A stretch of 64,000 nt of DNA from assembly GCF_900996235.1 (NCBI RefSeq), contig NZ_CAAJGM010000122.1, positions 1 through 64,000 of the forward strand, written 5' to 3'. A model generated the notes under the pieces. The model searched no databases, was not told the origin of the DNA, and saw only the letters and a program-made list of their open reading frames with translations. Both the position numbers and the translations under genes were made by a program. This DNA is from Paraburkholderia sp. BCC1885. GTDB lineage: Bacteria > Pseudomonadota > Gammaproteobacteria > Burkholderiales > Burkholderiaceae. Of this stretch, positions 16,030 through 24,529 are shown one piece after another; position 1 is the first letter of the stretch; each line of letters starts with the position of its first letter.

Positions 16030-17430
16030 ATGAATAGTCCCACCCAAGCCGGCGCGCCGTTCAGCCAGTTGCCGTTGCCGCCAGCCGTGCTCGCCAACCT
16101 GACGCAGCTCGGCTATGTCGACATGACGCCGATTCAGGCTGCGAGCTTGCCGCTCGCGCTGGCCGGCCACGATCTGATTGCCCAGGCGAAAACCGGTAGC
16201 GGCAAGACCGCGGCGTTTTCGCTGGCGCTGCTGTCACGCCTCGACGCCCGCAATTTCGACGTGCAGGCCATGGTGCTGTGCCCGACGCGCGAACTCGCCG
16301 ACCAGGTCACCCAGGAAATCCGCCGCCTCGCGCGCGCCGAGCAGAACATCAAGGTGCTGACGCTGTGCGGCGGCACGCCGATGCGTCCGCAGACGACGAG
16401 TCTGGAACAAGGCGCGCATATTGTCGTCGGCACGCCGGGCCGCATCATGGATCACCTCGAGCGCGGCACCCTGGCGCTTGGCGCGTTGAATACGCTGGTG
16501 CTCGATGAAGCCGACCGCATGCTCGACATGGGCTTCTTCGAAGATATCGCCACCGTCGTGCGTCAATGTCCTAAAGAGCGGCAGACGCTGCTGTTCTCGG
16601 CGACCTATCCGGACGGCATCGGCAAGCTGAGCCAGCAGTTCCTGCGTAGTCCGAAGGAAATCAAGCTCGAAGAGCGGCACGACAACAGCAAGATCCGGCA
16701 GCGTTTTTACGAAGTGACGGAAGACGGCCGGCTGCATGCCGTCGGGCTGCTGCTGAACCACTATCGTCCGGTAAGCACGCTGGCGTTCTGCAATACCAAG
16801 CAGCAATGCCGCGATCTGCTCGACGTGTTGCGTGCGCAAGGTTTTCACGCGCTCGCGCTACACGGCGAGCTCGATCAGCGTGAGCGCGATCAGGTGCTGA
16901 TCCAGTTTGCCAACCGAAGCTGTTCGGTGCTGGTGGCCACGGACGTCGCCGCGCGTGGTCTGGATATCGCGCAACTGGAAGCGGTGATCAACGTCGATGT
17001 GACGCCGGACCCGGAAGTGCACGTGCACCGCATCGGCCGCACGGGCCGCGCCGACCAGGAAGGCTGGGCGCTGAGTCTGGCGAGCATGAACGAGATGGGC
17101 CGCGTCGGCAGTCTCGAACAGGCACAAGGGCGCGAGGTGGAATGGCACCCGTTGTCGGAACTGACCTCCACCAGCAACGAACGCCTGCTGCCGCCGATGG
17201 AAACGCTGCAGATTCTCGGTGGCCGCAAAGAAAAGATTCGCCCAGGCGACGTGCTCGGCGCGCTGACCGGCGAAGCGGGTTTCGCCGGCGCGCAGATCGG
17301 CAAGATCAACGTGACGGAGTTTTCGACTTACGTCGCGGTCGAACGCAGCATCGCACGCGATGCGTTGCGCAAGCTCAGCGCCGGCAAGGTGAAGGGCAAG
17401 AAGGTCAAAGTCCGGATGATGGACGAGTAA
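16030..17430 (+). CDS. dbpA: ATP-dependent RNA helicase DbpA
   Basis: A 466-aa DEAD-box helicase acting in 50S ribosome assembly. Motifs in order: Q motif (YVDMTPIQ), motif I AKTGSGKT, PTRELADQ, TPGR, motif II DEAD (VLDEADRMLDMGF), motif III SAT, RGLD and motif VI HRIGRTGR. The C-terminal 75 residues (KIRPGDVLGALTGEAG, IGKINVTEFSTYVAVE) are the DbpA RNA-binding domain that recognises 23S rRNA hairpin 92. That tail separates it from RhlE or SrmB. Stand-alone gene. Confidence 0.96.
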   Translation: MNSPTQAGAPFSQLPLPPAVLANLTQLGYVDMTPIQAASLPLALAGHDLIAQAKTGSGKTAAFSLALLSRLDARNFDVQAMVLCPTRELADQVTQEIRRLARAEQNIKVLTLCGGTPMRPQTTSLEQGAHIVVGTPGRIMDHLERGTLALGALNTLVLDEADRMLDMGFFEDIATVVRQCPKERQTLLFSATYPDGIGKLSQQFLRSPKEIKLEERHDNSKIRQRFYEVTEDGRLHAVGLLLNHYRPVSTLAFCNTKQQCRDLLDVLRAQGFHALALHGELDQRERDQVLIQFANRSCSVLVATDVAARGLDIAQLEAVINVDVTPDPEVHVHRIGRTGRADQEGWALSLASMNEMGRVGSLEQAQGREVEWHPLSELTSTSNERLLPPMETLQILGGRKEKIRPGDVLGALTGEAGFAGAQIGKINVTEFSTYVAVERSIARDALRKLSAGKVKGKKVKVRMMDE

Positions 17431-17451
17431 GCCCGGTGTAAGCAGTAGCAG

Positions 17452-17477
17452 CGGCTGCGTTCGCATGGGCGCAGCCG
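17452..17477 (+). terminator. Hairpin after dbpA
   Basis: CGGCTGCG (17452-17459) pairs with CGCAGCCG (17470-17477) across a 10-base loop, 21 bases after the dbpA stop. Only a weak T-rich tail follows, so it may be a Rho-assisted or partial terminator. Confidence 0.5.
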
Positions 17478-17760
17478 TCCCGATTTATCCCATCCCGCCG
17501 CATTTCCCGCATGGTCCGGTTCGCGCCTGGCCACCAGGCCACCAGGCTACCTGGCTACCTGGCCATCGCGCTTCATTGCCCCTCGTCTTCCCTGCCTTCC
17601 CGAGTCCCGTCGGGCCAGCCGCTTGCCATGACGTAAACGCATGCCGCGCATGACAAAGTATCGATTGTGGACGCATCAGGGCTCGGGCCTAATCGTCAGA
17701 CTGGCCGGAGCGCGTGGAATGGCGCGCGTGTAAGCCTCGCCGTCAGATGGAGAAGCCGTT
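17478..17760. other. Gene-free stretch with nested CCAGG/CCTGG repeats
   Basis: No coding frame is supported. At 17534-17562 the sequence shows CCAGG-NNN-CCAGG-CTA-CCTGG-NNN-CCTGG, a symmetric nested inverted repeat, and further CCTGGCCA units flank it. The rest is plain intergenic DNA leading to the aminotransferase start. Confidence 0.5.
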
Positions 17761-18924
17761 ATGCAGAGCGCCTTGCACGCCCGCTCGAAATTGCCCGATG
17801 TGGGGACCACAATCTTTACCGTCATCGGCCAGCTGGCCGCGCAGCACGATGCGTTGAATCTGTCGCAAGGCGCTCCGAATTTCGCGCCGGACCCGAAGCT
17901 GGTGGACGACGTCGCCGCGGCCATGCGCGCCGGACATAACCAGTACGCGCCGATGGCCGGTATCGGCGCGCTGCGCGAAGCGCTCGCCGACAAGGTCGAG
18001 ACGCTGTATGGCGTGCGATACGACCCGGCCGCCGAGATCACCGTGATCGCCAGCGCGAGCGAGGGGCTGTATGCGACGATCAGCGCGCTCGTGCATCCGG
18101 GTGACGAGGTGATCTACTTCGAACCGTCCTTCGACAGCTACGCGCCCATCGTGCGCCTGCAAGGAGCAACGCCGGTTCCGATCAAACTGTCGCTGGCCGA
18201 TTTTAGGGTGAACTGGGACGAGGTCGCCGCCGCGATCACGCCGAAGACGCGCATGATCATCGTCAACACGCCGCATAACCCGACGGCAACCGTGTTCGGC
18301 GAGGCCGACATCGAGCGCCTCAAAGCCGTCACCCGCCACACCGATATCGTGGTGCTGGCCGACGAGGTCTACGAACACGTCGTGTTCGACGGCGCGCAGC
18401 ATCAGAGCATGGCGTGCCATGCCGAGCTGGCGGCGCGCAGCGTGATCGTGTCGTCGTTCGGCAAGACGCATCACGTGACGGGTTGGCGGGTCGGTTATTG
18501 CCTTGCACCCGCCGAGCTGATGGACGAGATTCGCAAGGTCCATCAATTCATGGTGTTTTCCGCCGACACGCCCATGCAATACGCGTTCGTCGAAGCGCTC
18601 GCCAGGCCGGACAGCTATCTCGGGCTGGCGGCGTTCTATCAGCGCAAGCGCGATCTGTTGGCACGTGAATTACGCGAGTCGCGTTTCGAACTGTTGCACA
18701 GCGAGGGGTCTTTTTTCATGCTCGCGCGCTTTCGTGGCTTCTCGGACGAAAGCGACAGCGACTTCGTATTGCGCCTGATTCGCGATGCACGCGTGGCGAC
18801 GATTCCGCTCTCGGCGTTTTACACGGACGGCACGGATTCCGGTCTGATCCGCCTGAGTTTTTCGAAGGACGACGCGACGCTGATCGAAGGGGCGCGGCGA
18901 CTCTGTTCAGTCGCGCCGAAGTAA
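17761..18924 (+). CDS. PLP-dependent class I aminotransferase, YbdL-like (methionine aminotransferase type)
   Basis: A 387-aa fold-type I aminotransferase. Seen: LNLSQGAPNFAPDPKLVD at the substrate entrance, NQYAPMAGIGALREAL, ITVIASASEGLYATISALV, the Asn block IIVNTPHNPTATVF, ADEVYEHVVFDG and the PLP-lysine motif SSFGKTHHVTGWRVGY. The FGKT(F/H)HVTGW signature fits YbdL, which transaminates methionine and aromatic amino acids with 2-oxo acids. Start ATG 17761 chosen by alignment of the N-terminus. No operon partners. Confidence 0.87.
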   Translation: MQSALHARSKLPDVGTTIFTVIGQLAAQHDALNLSQGAPNFAPDPKLVDDVAAAMRAGHNQYAPMAGIGALREALADKVETLYGVRYDPAAEITVIASASEGLYATISALVHPGDEVIYFEPSFDSYAPIVRLQGATPVPIKLSLADFRVNWDEVAAAITPKTRMIIVNTPHNPTATVFGEADIERLKAVTRHTDIVVLADEVYEHVVFDGAQHQSMACHAELAARSVIVSSFGKTHHVTGWRVGYCLAPAELMDEIRKVHQFMVFSADTPMQYAFVEALARPDSYLGLAAFYQRKRDLLARELRESRFELLHSEGSFFMLARFRGFSDESDSDFVLRLIRDARVATIPLSAFYTDGTDSGLIRLSFSKDDATLIEGARRLCSVAPK

Positions 18925-18978
18925 GCCTGCCGCTGTTTCTGTCGCTATCGTTATGGAGGGAGCCTTGAGGGGCTCTCC

Positions 18979-19494
18979 CTATTGCTCCGCGCTCGACTCG
19001 CCGTGATAGAAGACCATCCAGTCGCCGAAGAAACGGCCGTCGAAGGGAATGGTGCTGTTCACGATATCGATCACGACTTCGTCCTGCAGACCGATCAGGG
19101 CGTCTTCGGCTTCCATGGCGGACGGCGCCGGGAAGAACAGGCGCGAAGTGGCGGGATCCGCGAAGCGCAGATAAAGATGCGCCGCATACGCGGTCCGCAC
19201 GTGACATAACGGACCAATCGCGGGGCCGGGATAGCCGAGGCCGTCGAGCGGCGTGTCGAGCTGGTTGCGGCCGTGCAGCAGCCCCAGATAAAGTCCGTTG
19301 GGCGCATCCTTCATTTTGCCGTACAGCGGCAACGCGCGGTCGTCGCGGCAAAGAAAGTGCCCGTGCTCGAGCGGGGGATTGATACCTCGCAATGCGGAAA
19401 TACGAGGCGCTCTGGCATCAAGGTCACCTTGCAACGCAGCGTGTGCGCCGCGCGGCGAGCTTGCGTCGGATAGCCGTAGAAAAAAAGAAGCCAT
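18979..19494 (-). CDS. Hypothetical protein
   Basis: A 171-aa frame with no domain I can name. The first 40 residues are basic; the centre carries LYGKMKDAPNGLYLGLLHGR and the end DGRFFGDWMVFYHGESSAEQ. Codon use is typical of the core genome, which supports a real gene. It has no signal peptide or membrane segment. The ribosome binding site is weak, so the true start may be internal. It lies 57 bases downstream of the symporter gene on the same strand and might share its transcript. Confidence 0.6.
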   Translation of the reverse strand: MASFFLRLSDASSPRGAHAALQGDLDARAPRISALRGINPPLEHGHFLCRDDRALPLYGKMKDAPNGLYLGLLHGRNQLDTPLDGLGYPGPAIGPLCHVRTAYAAHLYLRFADPATSRLFFPAPSAMEAEDALIGLQDEVVIDIVNSTIPFDGRFFGDWMVFYHGESSAEQ

Positions 19495-19551
19495 GGGATT
19501 CTCGCGTAAAAAGCGGTCCGCCGCTTGATGCCTCGCTGGCGGCGAGGGGTG

Positions 19552-20847
19552 TCAGGCGCGATGGTCCAAACGTGTCGCGGTTGAAAACTTGCCCACTGCC
19601 GGGATGTCGTCCCTGGCGCCGACGTAGCCGTCCCGACCCAGTTGCGGCTGGTCCAGACCGGAGATTCGCATTGCGACGACGGTCGCCACCGTGCTGCCGT
19701 ACACATTCAGAGCGGTGCGGCCCATGTCGAAAAATGCGTCGAGGCCGAGAATCAGCACCACGGCTTCGACGGGCAGGCCGATTGCCGACAGGATGACCGT
19801 AATGGCCACGATCGCGCCCGACGGAACGCTTGCCGCGCCATCGATGGTGATGATCGCCAGCACGACGATGGTGAACATCACCGGCAAGCTCCAGGCCAGG
19901 TGATAGGCGTCCGCCATGTAGCCCACGGCCAGCGCGGTATAAAGCACGGCGCCGTCGCGGTTGAAGATGTAAGCCAGCGGCAGGATGGTCGAGGCGACGG
20001 AGCTCGGCACGCCGATGTCGGTCAATTTCTTGAGGTGAACCGGAAACGTGATCTCCGACGAGCGCGTGCTGAAGGCGAGAATCAGCGGCTCGCTCACGTG
20101 CCGGATGAGTGCGACAGGCGACTGGCCGCACAAGCGGACAATCACGCTCAGCAGCACGGTGAGAACGGCCATGCCGAGATAGGCGATGCCGAGCAGCTTG
20201 ATCAGCGGCAGAACGCCGGCGATTCCCTTCGACGCCAGCAAGGTCGCCATGCCGGCGAGAATCGCGAGCGGCGAAAAGGCGATGATCCATTGCGTCATTT
20301 TGAACAACGCGGCGAGCAGCGATTCGAATACCGCGATGAGCGGCCTGGCCTGCTCCTCGATCACGGAAAGCGCGGATCCGAGGATGACGCCAAACACCAG
20401 CACCGGCAGCGAATTTCCCGCGACCAACGCACCGACGATATTGGCCGGTATGAGGTCGATGATGAATTGCATCCAGTCGAGACCGCTGGCCAGATTCGCC
20501 GGCATGGCGGCGGTATGGGCGAGACTCGCGCCAAGGCCCGGGCGGAACAGCATGTTCAGGCCAAGACCGAGGACACTGGAGACCACCGTCATCGCCACGA
20601 AGAACGCGATGCTCAGGGCCGCGGTCTTGCCGAGGCGCCCGCGTTCGACACCCATCTTGAACACGCCGACGGTCACGGACAACAGGATCAGCGGCATGAT
20701 CACCATCTTGATCGCGTGTCCGAAAATGGTGACGAGAAACGTCAGCTTGCTGCCTACGCCGGGAGCAAGCAGTCCGGTCAGCACGCCGAGCACGAGTGCA
20801 ACCAACATTTGCACCGGCACCGGGATTTTATTGATTCGACGATTCAT
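19552..20847 (-). CDS. Dicarboxylate/amino acid:cation symporter (DAACS family)
   Basis: A 431-aa inner-membrane transporter related to GltP and DctA, taking up C4-dicarboxylates or acidic amino acids with protons or sodium. Family marks: LIPANIVGALVAGNSLPVLV, the re-entrant-loop Ser motif FSTRSSEITFPVHLKKL, and NRDGAVLYTALAVGYMADAY followed by IDGAASVPSGAIVAITVIL. About eight hydrophobic segments are evident. The start has a GAGG site; it overlaps the end of the GntR regulator gene by 20 bases, so regulator and transporter are cotranscribed. The substrate cannot be fixed from sequence. Confidence 0.9.
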   Translation of the reverse strand: MNRRINKIPVPVQMLVALVLGVLTGLLAPGVGSKLTFLVTIFGHAIKMVIMPLILLSVTVGVFKMGVERGRLGKTAALSIAFFVAMTVVSSVLGLGLNMLFRPGLGASLAHTAAMPANLASGLDWMQFIIDLIPANIVGALVAGNSLPVLVFGVILGSALSVIEEQARPLIAVFESLLAALFKMTQWIIAFSPLAILAGMATLLASKGIAGVLPLIKLLGIAYLGMAVLTVLLSVIVRLCGQSPVALIRHVSEPLILAFSTRSSEITFPVHLKKLTDIGVPSSVASTILPLAYIFNRDGAVLYTALAVGYMADAYHLAWSLPVMFTIVVLAIITIDGAASVPSGAIVAITVILSAIGLPVEAVVLILGLDAFFDMGRTALNVYGSTVATVVAMRISGLDQPQLGRDGYVGARDDIPAVGKFSTATRLDHRA

Positions 20848-21496
20848 GTTGGCCTCGGATGATCTGGATGCGCGCGTCGGTTCCGTCAACGATGTGATTC
20901 CACATATGACGTCGAGCTTCTTCCGGCTCTTTCGCGGCGATGGCCTCGTAAATGTTCAGGTGTTCGATGGTTCCGCGCCGCACGGTGGCCGCATCGCTGC
21001 GCGGCAACTCGTTGAGCGCGAGGCCGGTTTGCGCGCGCAGACCGGCGTAGGTTGTGAACAGTCGGTCGTTGCGCGAAGCCGCGAACATCTCGTGATGAAA
21101 TACCCAACCGGTGCGCTGCTCGTGCATCAGGTCGATCGATTCGGTTTCGACGATTTGCCGCAGTTCGTCGATTGCCTGGACCATGCCCTCGGTCGCGCCG
21201 TTGATCGCAGCGAGATAGGCCGCCGTGCTTTCGAGAGCCAGACGCACCTCGAAGATTTCGCGCAGATCGTTCGTGTCCGGCGCGGCGACGTAGGTGCCTT
21301 TTCTCGGCACCACCTTTACTAATCCTTCGACCACCAGGCGTTGTATGGCAGAACGCACAGGCGTATGCCCGAGCATGAGTTCATCCGCCATGCTTCGCGG
21401 CGACACGGGTTGATCGGGCGCGAGCCTTCCATCCAGAATGCGTGAACGAATCTGGGCGTAGGCAACTTGCGTATCGGACGGGGCAGTATCCAGCAT
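20828..21496 (-). CDS. GntR/FadR-family transcriptional regulator (FCD domain)
   Basis: A 222-aa regulator. The N-terminal winged helix reads YAQIRSRILDGRLAPDQPVS, then LGHTPVRSAIQRLVVEGLVK and VPRKGTYV, a classical GntR pattern. The C-terminal all-helical FCD domain (EIFEVRLALESTAAYLAA, HHEMFAASRND, EHLNIYEAIAA) binds a small acid ligand, usually with a metal. Start at ATG 21496 is chosen because family similarity begins there; the frame is open 66 codons upstream. It probably controls itself and the downstream symporter. Confidence 0.88.
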   Translation of the reverse strand: MLDTAPSDTQVAYAQIRSRILDGRLAPDQPVSPRSMADELMLGHTPVRSAIQRLVVEGLVKVVPRKGTYVAAPDTNDLREIFEVRLALESTAAYLAAINGATEGMVQAIDELRQIVETESIDLMHEQRTGWVFHHEMFAASRNDRLFTTYAGLRAQTGLALNELPRSDAATVRRGTIEHLNIYEAIAAKEPEEARRHMWNHIVDGTDARIQIIRGQHESSNQ

Positions 21497-21756
21497 CTGA
21501 GATCTCACTTGGCTCGCTTTAACGTCAAAATTTGAGACGAGCCAAGCGTAACGTATGGCGTGTTCGAGCGAACCTGTCAGCCCTGACAGGATGGGATTGC
21601 GCGCTGATGTTTGATGGATGGTATTGCGCTGTTTGACCGGACCCGGTAAGTTCGCTCCGGTTAATTCGTTCGATGCCGGCAGGTGAACTTTCACTCAGAT
21701 CCCGAAGGCTATCGGTCACACAATCGCTTCATTTTGCAGCGTGGCTATTCTCGAAT

Positions 21757-22242
21757 ATGTCTCAGCATCGCACGCTTTTTTCGGTTTGCTCCGTTCAGGC
21801 TGAATCGGTTTATCCCTTGCGTACCGCCGTTTTGTTAGAAGGGCGTTCCGACACCTGCCGTTTTCGTGGCGACGACGACGCCTCGACCTTGCACGTTGCT
21901 GTGTATCAGGATGAACGAATCGTCGCGGTGGCGACTGTTTGCCGCGAATCGCTAAGCGGCTCGGTGAGTGATGCCGAATGGCGGCTGCGCGGCATCGCCG
22001 TTGAAGAAGGCTTGCGCGGCTATGGCCTTGGCCGGTTGATGGTGAAACTGTGTCTCGATCATGTCGAAAAGGAAGGCGGACGACTGGCCTGGTGTACGGC
22101 TAGGGAGTCCGCTTTAAAGTTCTATGAACTGCTGGGCTTCGTGTCCTTCACGCCGCCGTTCACGCTGCCTTCCCGAGGCGACGTTCGCTTTTACGAAATG
22201 CACTATGTGCTGCCCGGCGGACACGGGCTGGATGTCGATTGA
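21757..22242 (+). CDS. GNAT-family N-acetyltransferase
   Basis: A 161-aa acetyltransferase. The acetyl-CoA site reads LRGIAVEEGLRGYGLGRLMV (the R/Q-x-x-G-x-G/A motif), preceded by VAVATVCRES and followed by ESALKFYELLGFVSFTPPF, the usual GNAT C-terminal block. The ATG at 21757 is preferred because the upstream part of the open frame is the divergent promoter region of the GntR gene. The substrate is unknown. Single gene. Confidence 0.82.
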   Translation: MSQHRTLFSVCSVQAESVYPLRTAVLLEGRSDTCRFRGDDDASTLHVAVYQDERIVAVATVCRESLSGSVSDAEWRLRGIAVEEGLRGYGLGRLMVKLCLDHVEKEGGRLAWCTARESALKFYELLGFVSFTPPFTLPSRGDVRFYEMHYVLPGGHGLDVD

Positions 22243-22293
22243 TTTGGCATCCTGATTTTTTGTGCAGTCTGCATCTGGCGCGCGAGTGATGCG

Positions 22294-22701
22294 TCAGTCT
22301 GACGATACTCCGGTGGCGCTCGGATCCGACTGCACCAGATCACGCACGATCAGATAAACCGCCGGTAGATTGTCGTCATCGCGTCGCCAGTCGACGGGTT
22401 CGTCGAGATCGGCGCCGGAAAGACGGCTATCGCCAAAGCGGGCGAACATCTCGCGCACCGTTTCCTTGTGCCGCGCCCGGAAGCCTTGATTCTCAAATAC
22501 CTGCTCGTCGATGGTCTGCAGCGTGCGCCAGGTGGGCGCTTGCGCACCGCCCGCATAAGCGCGCCGGCCGCTGCCGATATGACGCTTCGCAACCGTGACG
22601 ATGACCTGCTGAAGGTCGAGCGAGGCGCTGCGCAATTCGCGTTCGAGCGCGACCTGATTGACATTACCGGCTTCTGATTCAAAAGCTGTGGCATTGATCA
22701 T
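22294..22701 (-). CDS. Hypothetical protein, probable SOS-regulated pair (second gene)
   Basis: A 135-aa acidic protein (VALERELRSASLDLQQVIVT early, VREMFARFGDSRLSGADLDE later). No domain is recognised and there is no signal peptide. It starts 39 bases after the 22741-23022 gene on the same strand, so both probably come from the promoter with tandem LexA boxes at 23031-23062. A second, different frame over the same bases (22350-22694) has poorer composition and was not chosen. Confidence 0.6.
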   Translation of the reverse strand: MINATAFESEAGNVNQVALERELRSASLDLQQVIVTVAKRHIGSGRRAYAGGAQAPTWRTLQTIDEQVFENQGFRARHKETVREMFARFGDSRLSGADLDEPVDWRRDDDNLPAVYLIVRDLVQSDPSATGVSSD

Positions 22702-22740
22702 GATGTTGTTGTTTATCTAAAGGCTGGGCGACAAAGCGTG

Positions 22741-23022
22741 TCAGAGATGGCGCTTTAAAGGCGGCTCGCCCCGCTGCGCGAGCAACTGACGGATCTGGGC
22801 GAGATGGTTGTCTCCGACTGTGCAGTCTTCAACGGGACGGCTGTGCTGATGCGGCGCCGGCGGCCGCACGCCGAGATAGCGGCAGACCGCGGATAGATAG
22901 GGCTTGCCATGGCCCCCCAGATGCCGCGCGGCATTGGCCACGCGAACGTCCCCAACGTGCTTGCACAACCAGGCAAGCGTTTCGCTGTCGTCGTCGTTCA
23001 AGATGCGTATGAGATGGTTCAT
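22741..23022 (-). CDS. Hypothetical small protein behind LexA boxes (first gene)
   Basis: A 93-aa protein starting MNHLIRILNDDDSETLAWLC. The middle, RVANAARHLGGHGKPYLSAV, is basic and may be helical; the end is Arg/Pro-rich. It resembles no family I can name. The ATG lies 8 bases downstream of two LexA-type boxes, and the reading frame above the ATG runs into those boxes, which supports this start. Expression is expected to rise on DNA damage. Confidence 0.6.
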   Translation of the reverse strand: MNHLIRILNDDDSETLAWLCKHVGDVRVANAARHLGGHGKPYLSAVCRYLGVRPPAPHQHSRPVEDCTVGDNHLAQIRQLLAQRGEPPLKRHL

Positions 23023-23030
23023 GGCTGACT

Positions 23031-23062
23031 CTGTATATGCATACAACTGTGAATTTATACAG
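23031..23062 (-). promoter_or_regulatory. Tandem LexA (SOS) boxes
   Basis: CTGT-N8-ACAG is perfect at 23047-23062 and CTGT-N8-ACAA (one mismatch) adjoins it at 23031-23046. On the minus strand TATAAAT within the distal box could be the -10 of the promoter. LexA of betaproteobacteria uses this same consensus, so the two small genes below it should be SOS-induced. Confidence 0.7.
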
Positions 23063-23524
23063 TATTTGGTCGGGATGCAAGGGGGTGGTTGTTAGAATTC
23101 TTGCGCTGTTGCTGATCGAGAGGGTTTGGGCGTCACGACGGAGCCTGATGGGACGTGCGGCAGTTTCCAGTACGCGCGGTCGACCCCAGCACTTGTGTGC
23201 TGGGGTCGACCGCGCAGGGGCGCGCCATTCAGTGATGCGCGAACAGATCGCCACGTGGCGTGACATGGGCAGGAGCGCCCGCCTGGGAGAATCCGGCGGT
23301 CACGCCGCCATATTGGGTGGTCAGTTGGTCGATGACCAACTGCATAACAGCGCTGCGCAAGCTTCGTCATCCATTGAGCGCCAGCGCGAAATGGCGCTGA
23401 ATGAGTGCGCCGCCATCTGAAATCTCGCAAATCTGGACCTGATATCCCTTGCTCGGCGAGCTTGTGCCTGGCGTGTAGAGCGGTGCGCTATCATCGCTTG
23501 GTCAAACCACCTTGCGGAGTCTCC
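23063..23524. other. Gene-free stretch at the left edge of the accessory block
   Basis: No frame here has convincing composition or a ribosome binding site. The only clear structure is the perfect hairpin at 23174-23215. Past it the DNA becomes less G/C-rich, which marks the start of the accessory block. Confidence 0.5.
23174..23215. repeat. Perfect 19-bp inverted repeat with 4-base loop
   Basis: The left arm 23174-23192 begins GCGCGGTCGACC and ends CAGCAC; the right arm 23197-23215 is its exact reverse complement; the loop is TTGT. There is no T-run, so it is not a standard terminator. It could be a REP-like element, an element boundary or an RNA stem. Confidence 0.75.
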
Positions 23525-23821
23525 ATGGCAGACCTTGAGGAAATGAAAATCCAGATGCTTCGCCTGCAAGCGATGGTATTGGCACAGCAGAGTTTGTTGC
23601 TGGCTTTGTTTGAAACTCATTCCGATCAGCTGGCGGCTTTGCGCGTGTTTTTGGAAGAAAGCGAGACGGTGCAAGGCATGTCGCTAATCGACGCTGAGTC
23701 GACGGACGATGAACTTCAGGCGGAAGATACTGCTCATAATTTCTTGGCTGAGATGTTGAAGGAGCGTCTGAAGAAAGTTAGTAAGAGTGATGATGCCCCG
23801 CGCAGGCGATCAAGCAAATAA
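23525..23821 (+). CDS. Hypothetical coiled-coil protein
   Basis: A 98-aa protein beginning MADLEEMKIQMLRLQAMVLA; the first half is predicted helical with a heptad-like Leu/Met pattern, and the end is charged (MLKERLKKVSKSDDAPRRR). It ends six bases before the next open frame. The start is set by GGAG seven bases upstream. No family is recognised. It is the first gene of the accessory block and may act with the unknown genes after it. Confidence 0.6.
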   Translation: MADLEEMKIQMLRLQAMVLAQQSLLLALFETHSDQLAALRVFLEESETVQGMSLIDAESTDDELQAEDTAHNFLAEMLKERLKKVSKSDDAPRRRSSK

Positions 23822-23910
23822 CAGACTTGCTGGCTGGCAACACGTATGCGCATCGCTCAGCCGCAGCCGGTCCCGGAGAATGGCATTTACGCTACGAACC
23901 CTGCCGATCC

Positions 23911-24468
23911 ATGCTCAACGCTATTGAGACACGCACCCCTCCCACTATCGATGATCTGGCCACGCTACCAGAGGAGGTGAGTCGTGTAGCTGCAGGCATT
24001 GCTGCCGAGGTTGCAGAGATCGACAAGGCGCTCACGGCGCTCGATGAGCTGTTGAACCTCCTACAGCCGCCACGCACTGGCAAGATCCGTATCGAATGGT
24101 GGGAGCGCAAAGGGCGCCGCGTCCCAACGCCGGTCATCTGGTCGCATTCGAAAGCTGGATGGCGGGCGGTGCGTGTCCCCGGTACCGGCCTATCGCGGCG
24201 AGTGAGGTCCGCGCGGGATTTCAACGACACTTGCAAGCAAGTGAAGGCTATCTGCCAGAATGTGACCACGCTGCTGAAGATGCGGGAGCAGGCGCTGGCG
24301 CCGATCGCTATGTTTCAGCGAACGACGGCTGGCACACTGAACACCAACGTGCACCGGCTCACCTTGGCTTGCATCGGCATCGATCTGGCGATGGGATTTG
24401 CTCGGCAGGCTTTCGGGGTCAAGGATGACGTCGGCGAGGACGATGAAGAGGTCCTGTGCAATGAGTGA
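23911..24468 (+). CDS. Hypothetical protein of the accessory block
   Basis: A 185-aa product if ATG 23911 is used; the frame is open from TTG 23827 with no better start. Residues after the N-terminus form a helical, acidic region (EVAEIDKALTALDELLNLLQ), then a basic Trp-rich stretch (IRIEWWERKGRRVPTPVIWS), then helices ending in an acidic tail (VGEDDEEV). No known domain. The stop overlaps the ATG of a 22-codon frame, which in turn overlaps the next gene, so these are probably coupled. Confidence 0.55.
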   Translation: MLNAIETRTPPTIDDLATLPEEVSRVAAGIAAEVAEIDKALTALDELLNLLQPPRTGKIRIEWWERKGRRVPTPVIWSHSKAGWRAVRVPGTGLSRRVRSARDFNDTCKQVKAICQNVTTLLKMREQALAPIAMFQRTTAGTLNTNVHRLTLACIGIDLAMGFARQAFGVKDDVGEDDEEVLCNE

Positions 24469-24529
24469 TCTGCGAGGCCGAACCGCCATCGATCCGACCG
24501 CCGAAGACGGAGACTCGGAAGAACCGTGA
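24461..24529 (+). CDS. Possible 22-aa coupling peptide
   Basis: A short frame, MSDLRGRTAIDPTAEDGDSE plus EP, starts inside the end of the previous gene and its TGA overlaps the GTG start of the next gene. It may be a leader that carries ribosomes between the two genes, or a chance frame. It is acidic and has no motif. Confidence 0.3.
   Translation: MSDLRGRTAIDPTAEDGDSEEP

Noticed and set aside
22350..22694. 114-codon minus-strand frame inside 22294-22701
   Set aside because: Alternative phase of the same bases with Arg/Ser-rich composition; the 135-codon frame has more natural composition.
23037..23430. Overlapping frames on both strands around the 19-bp hairpin
   Set aside because: They read through the perfect inverted repeat, lack ribosome binding sites and have unlikely composition.
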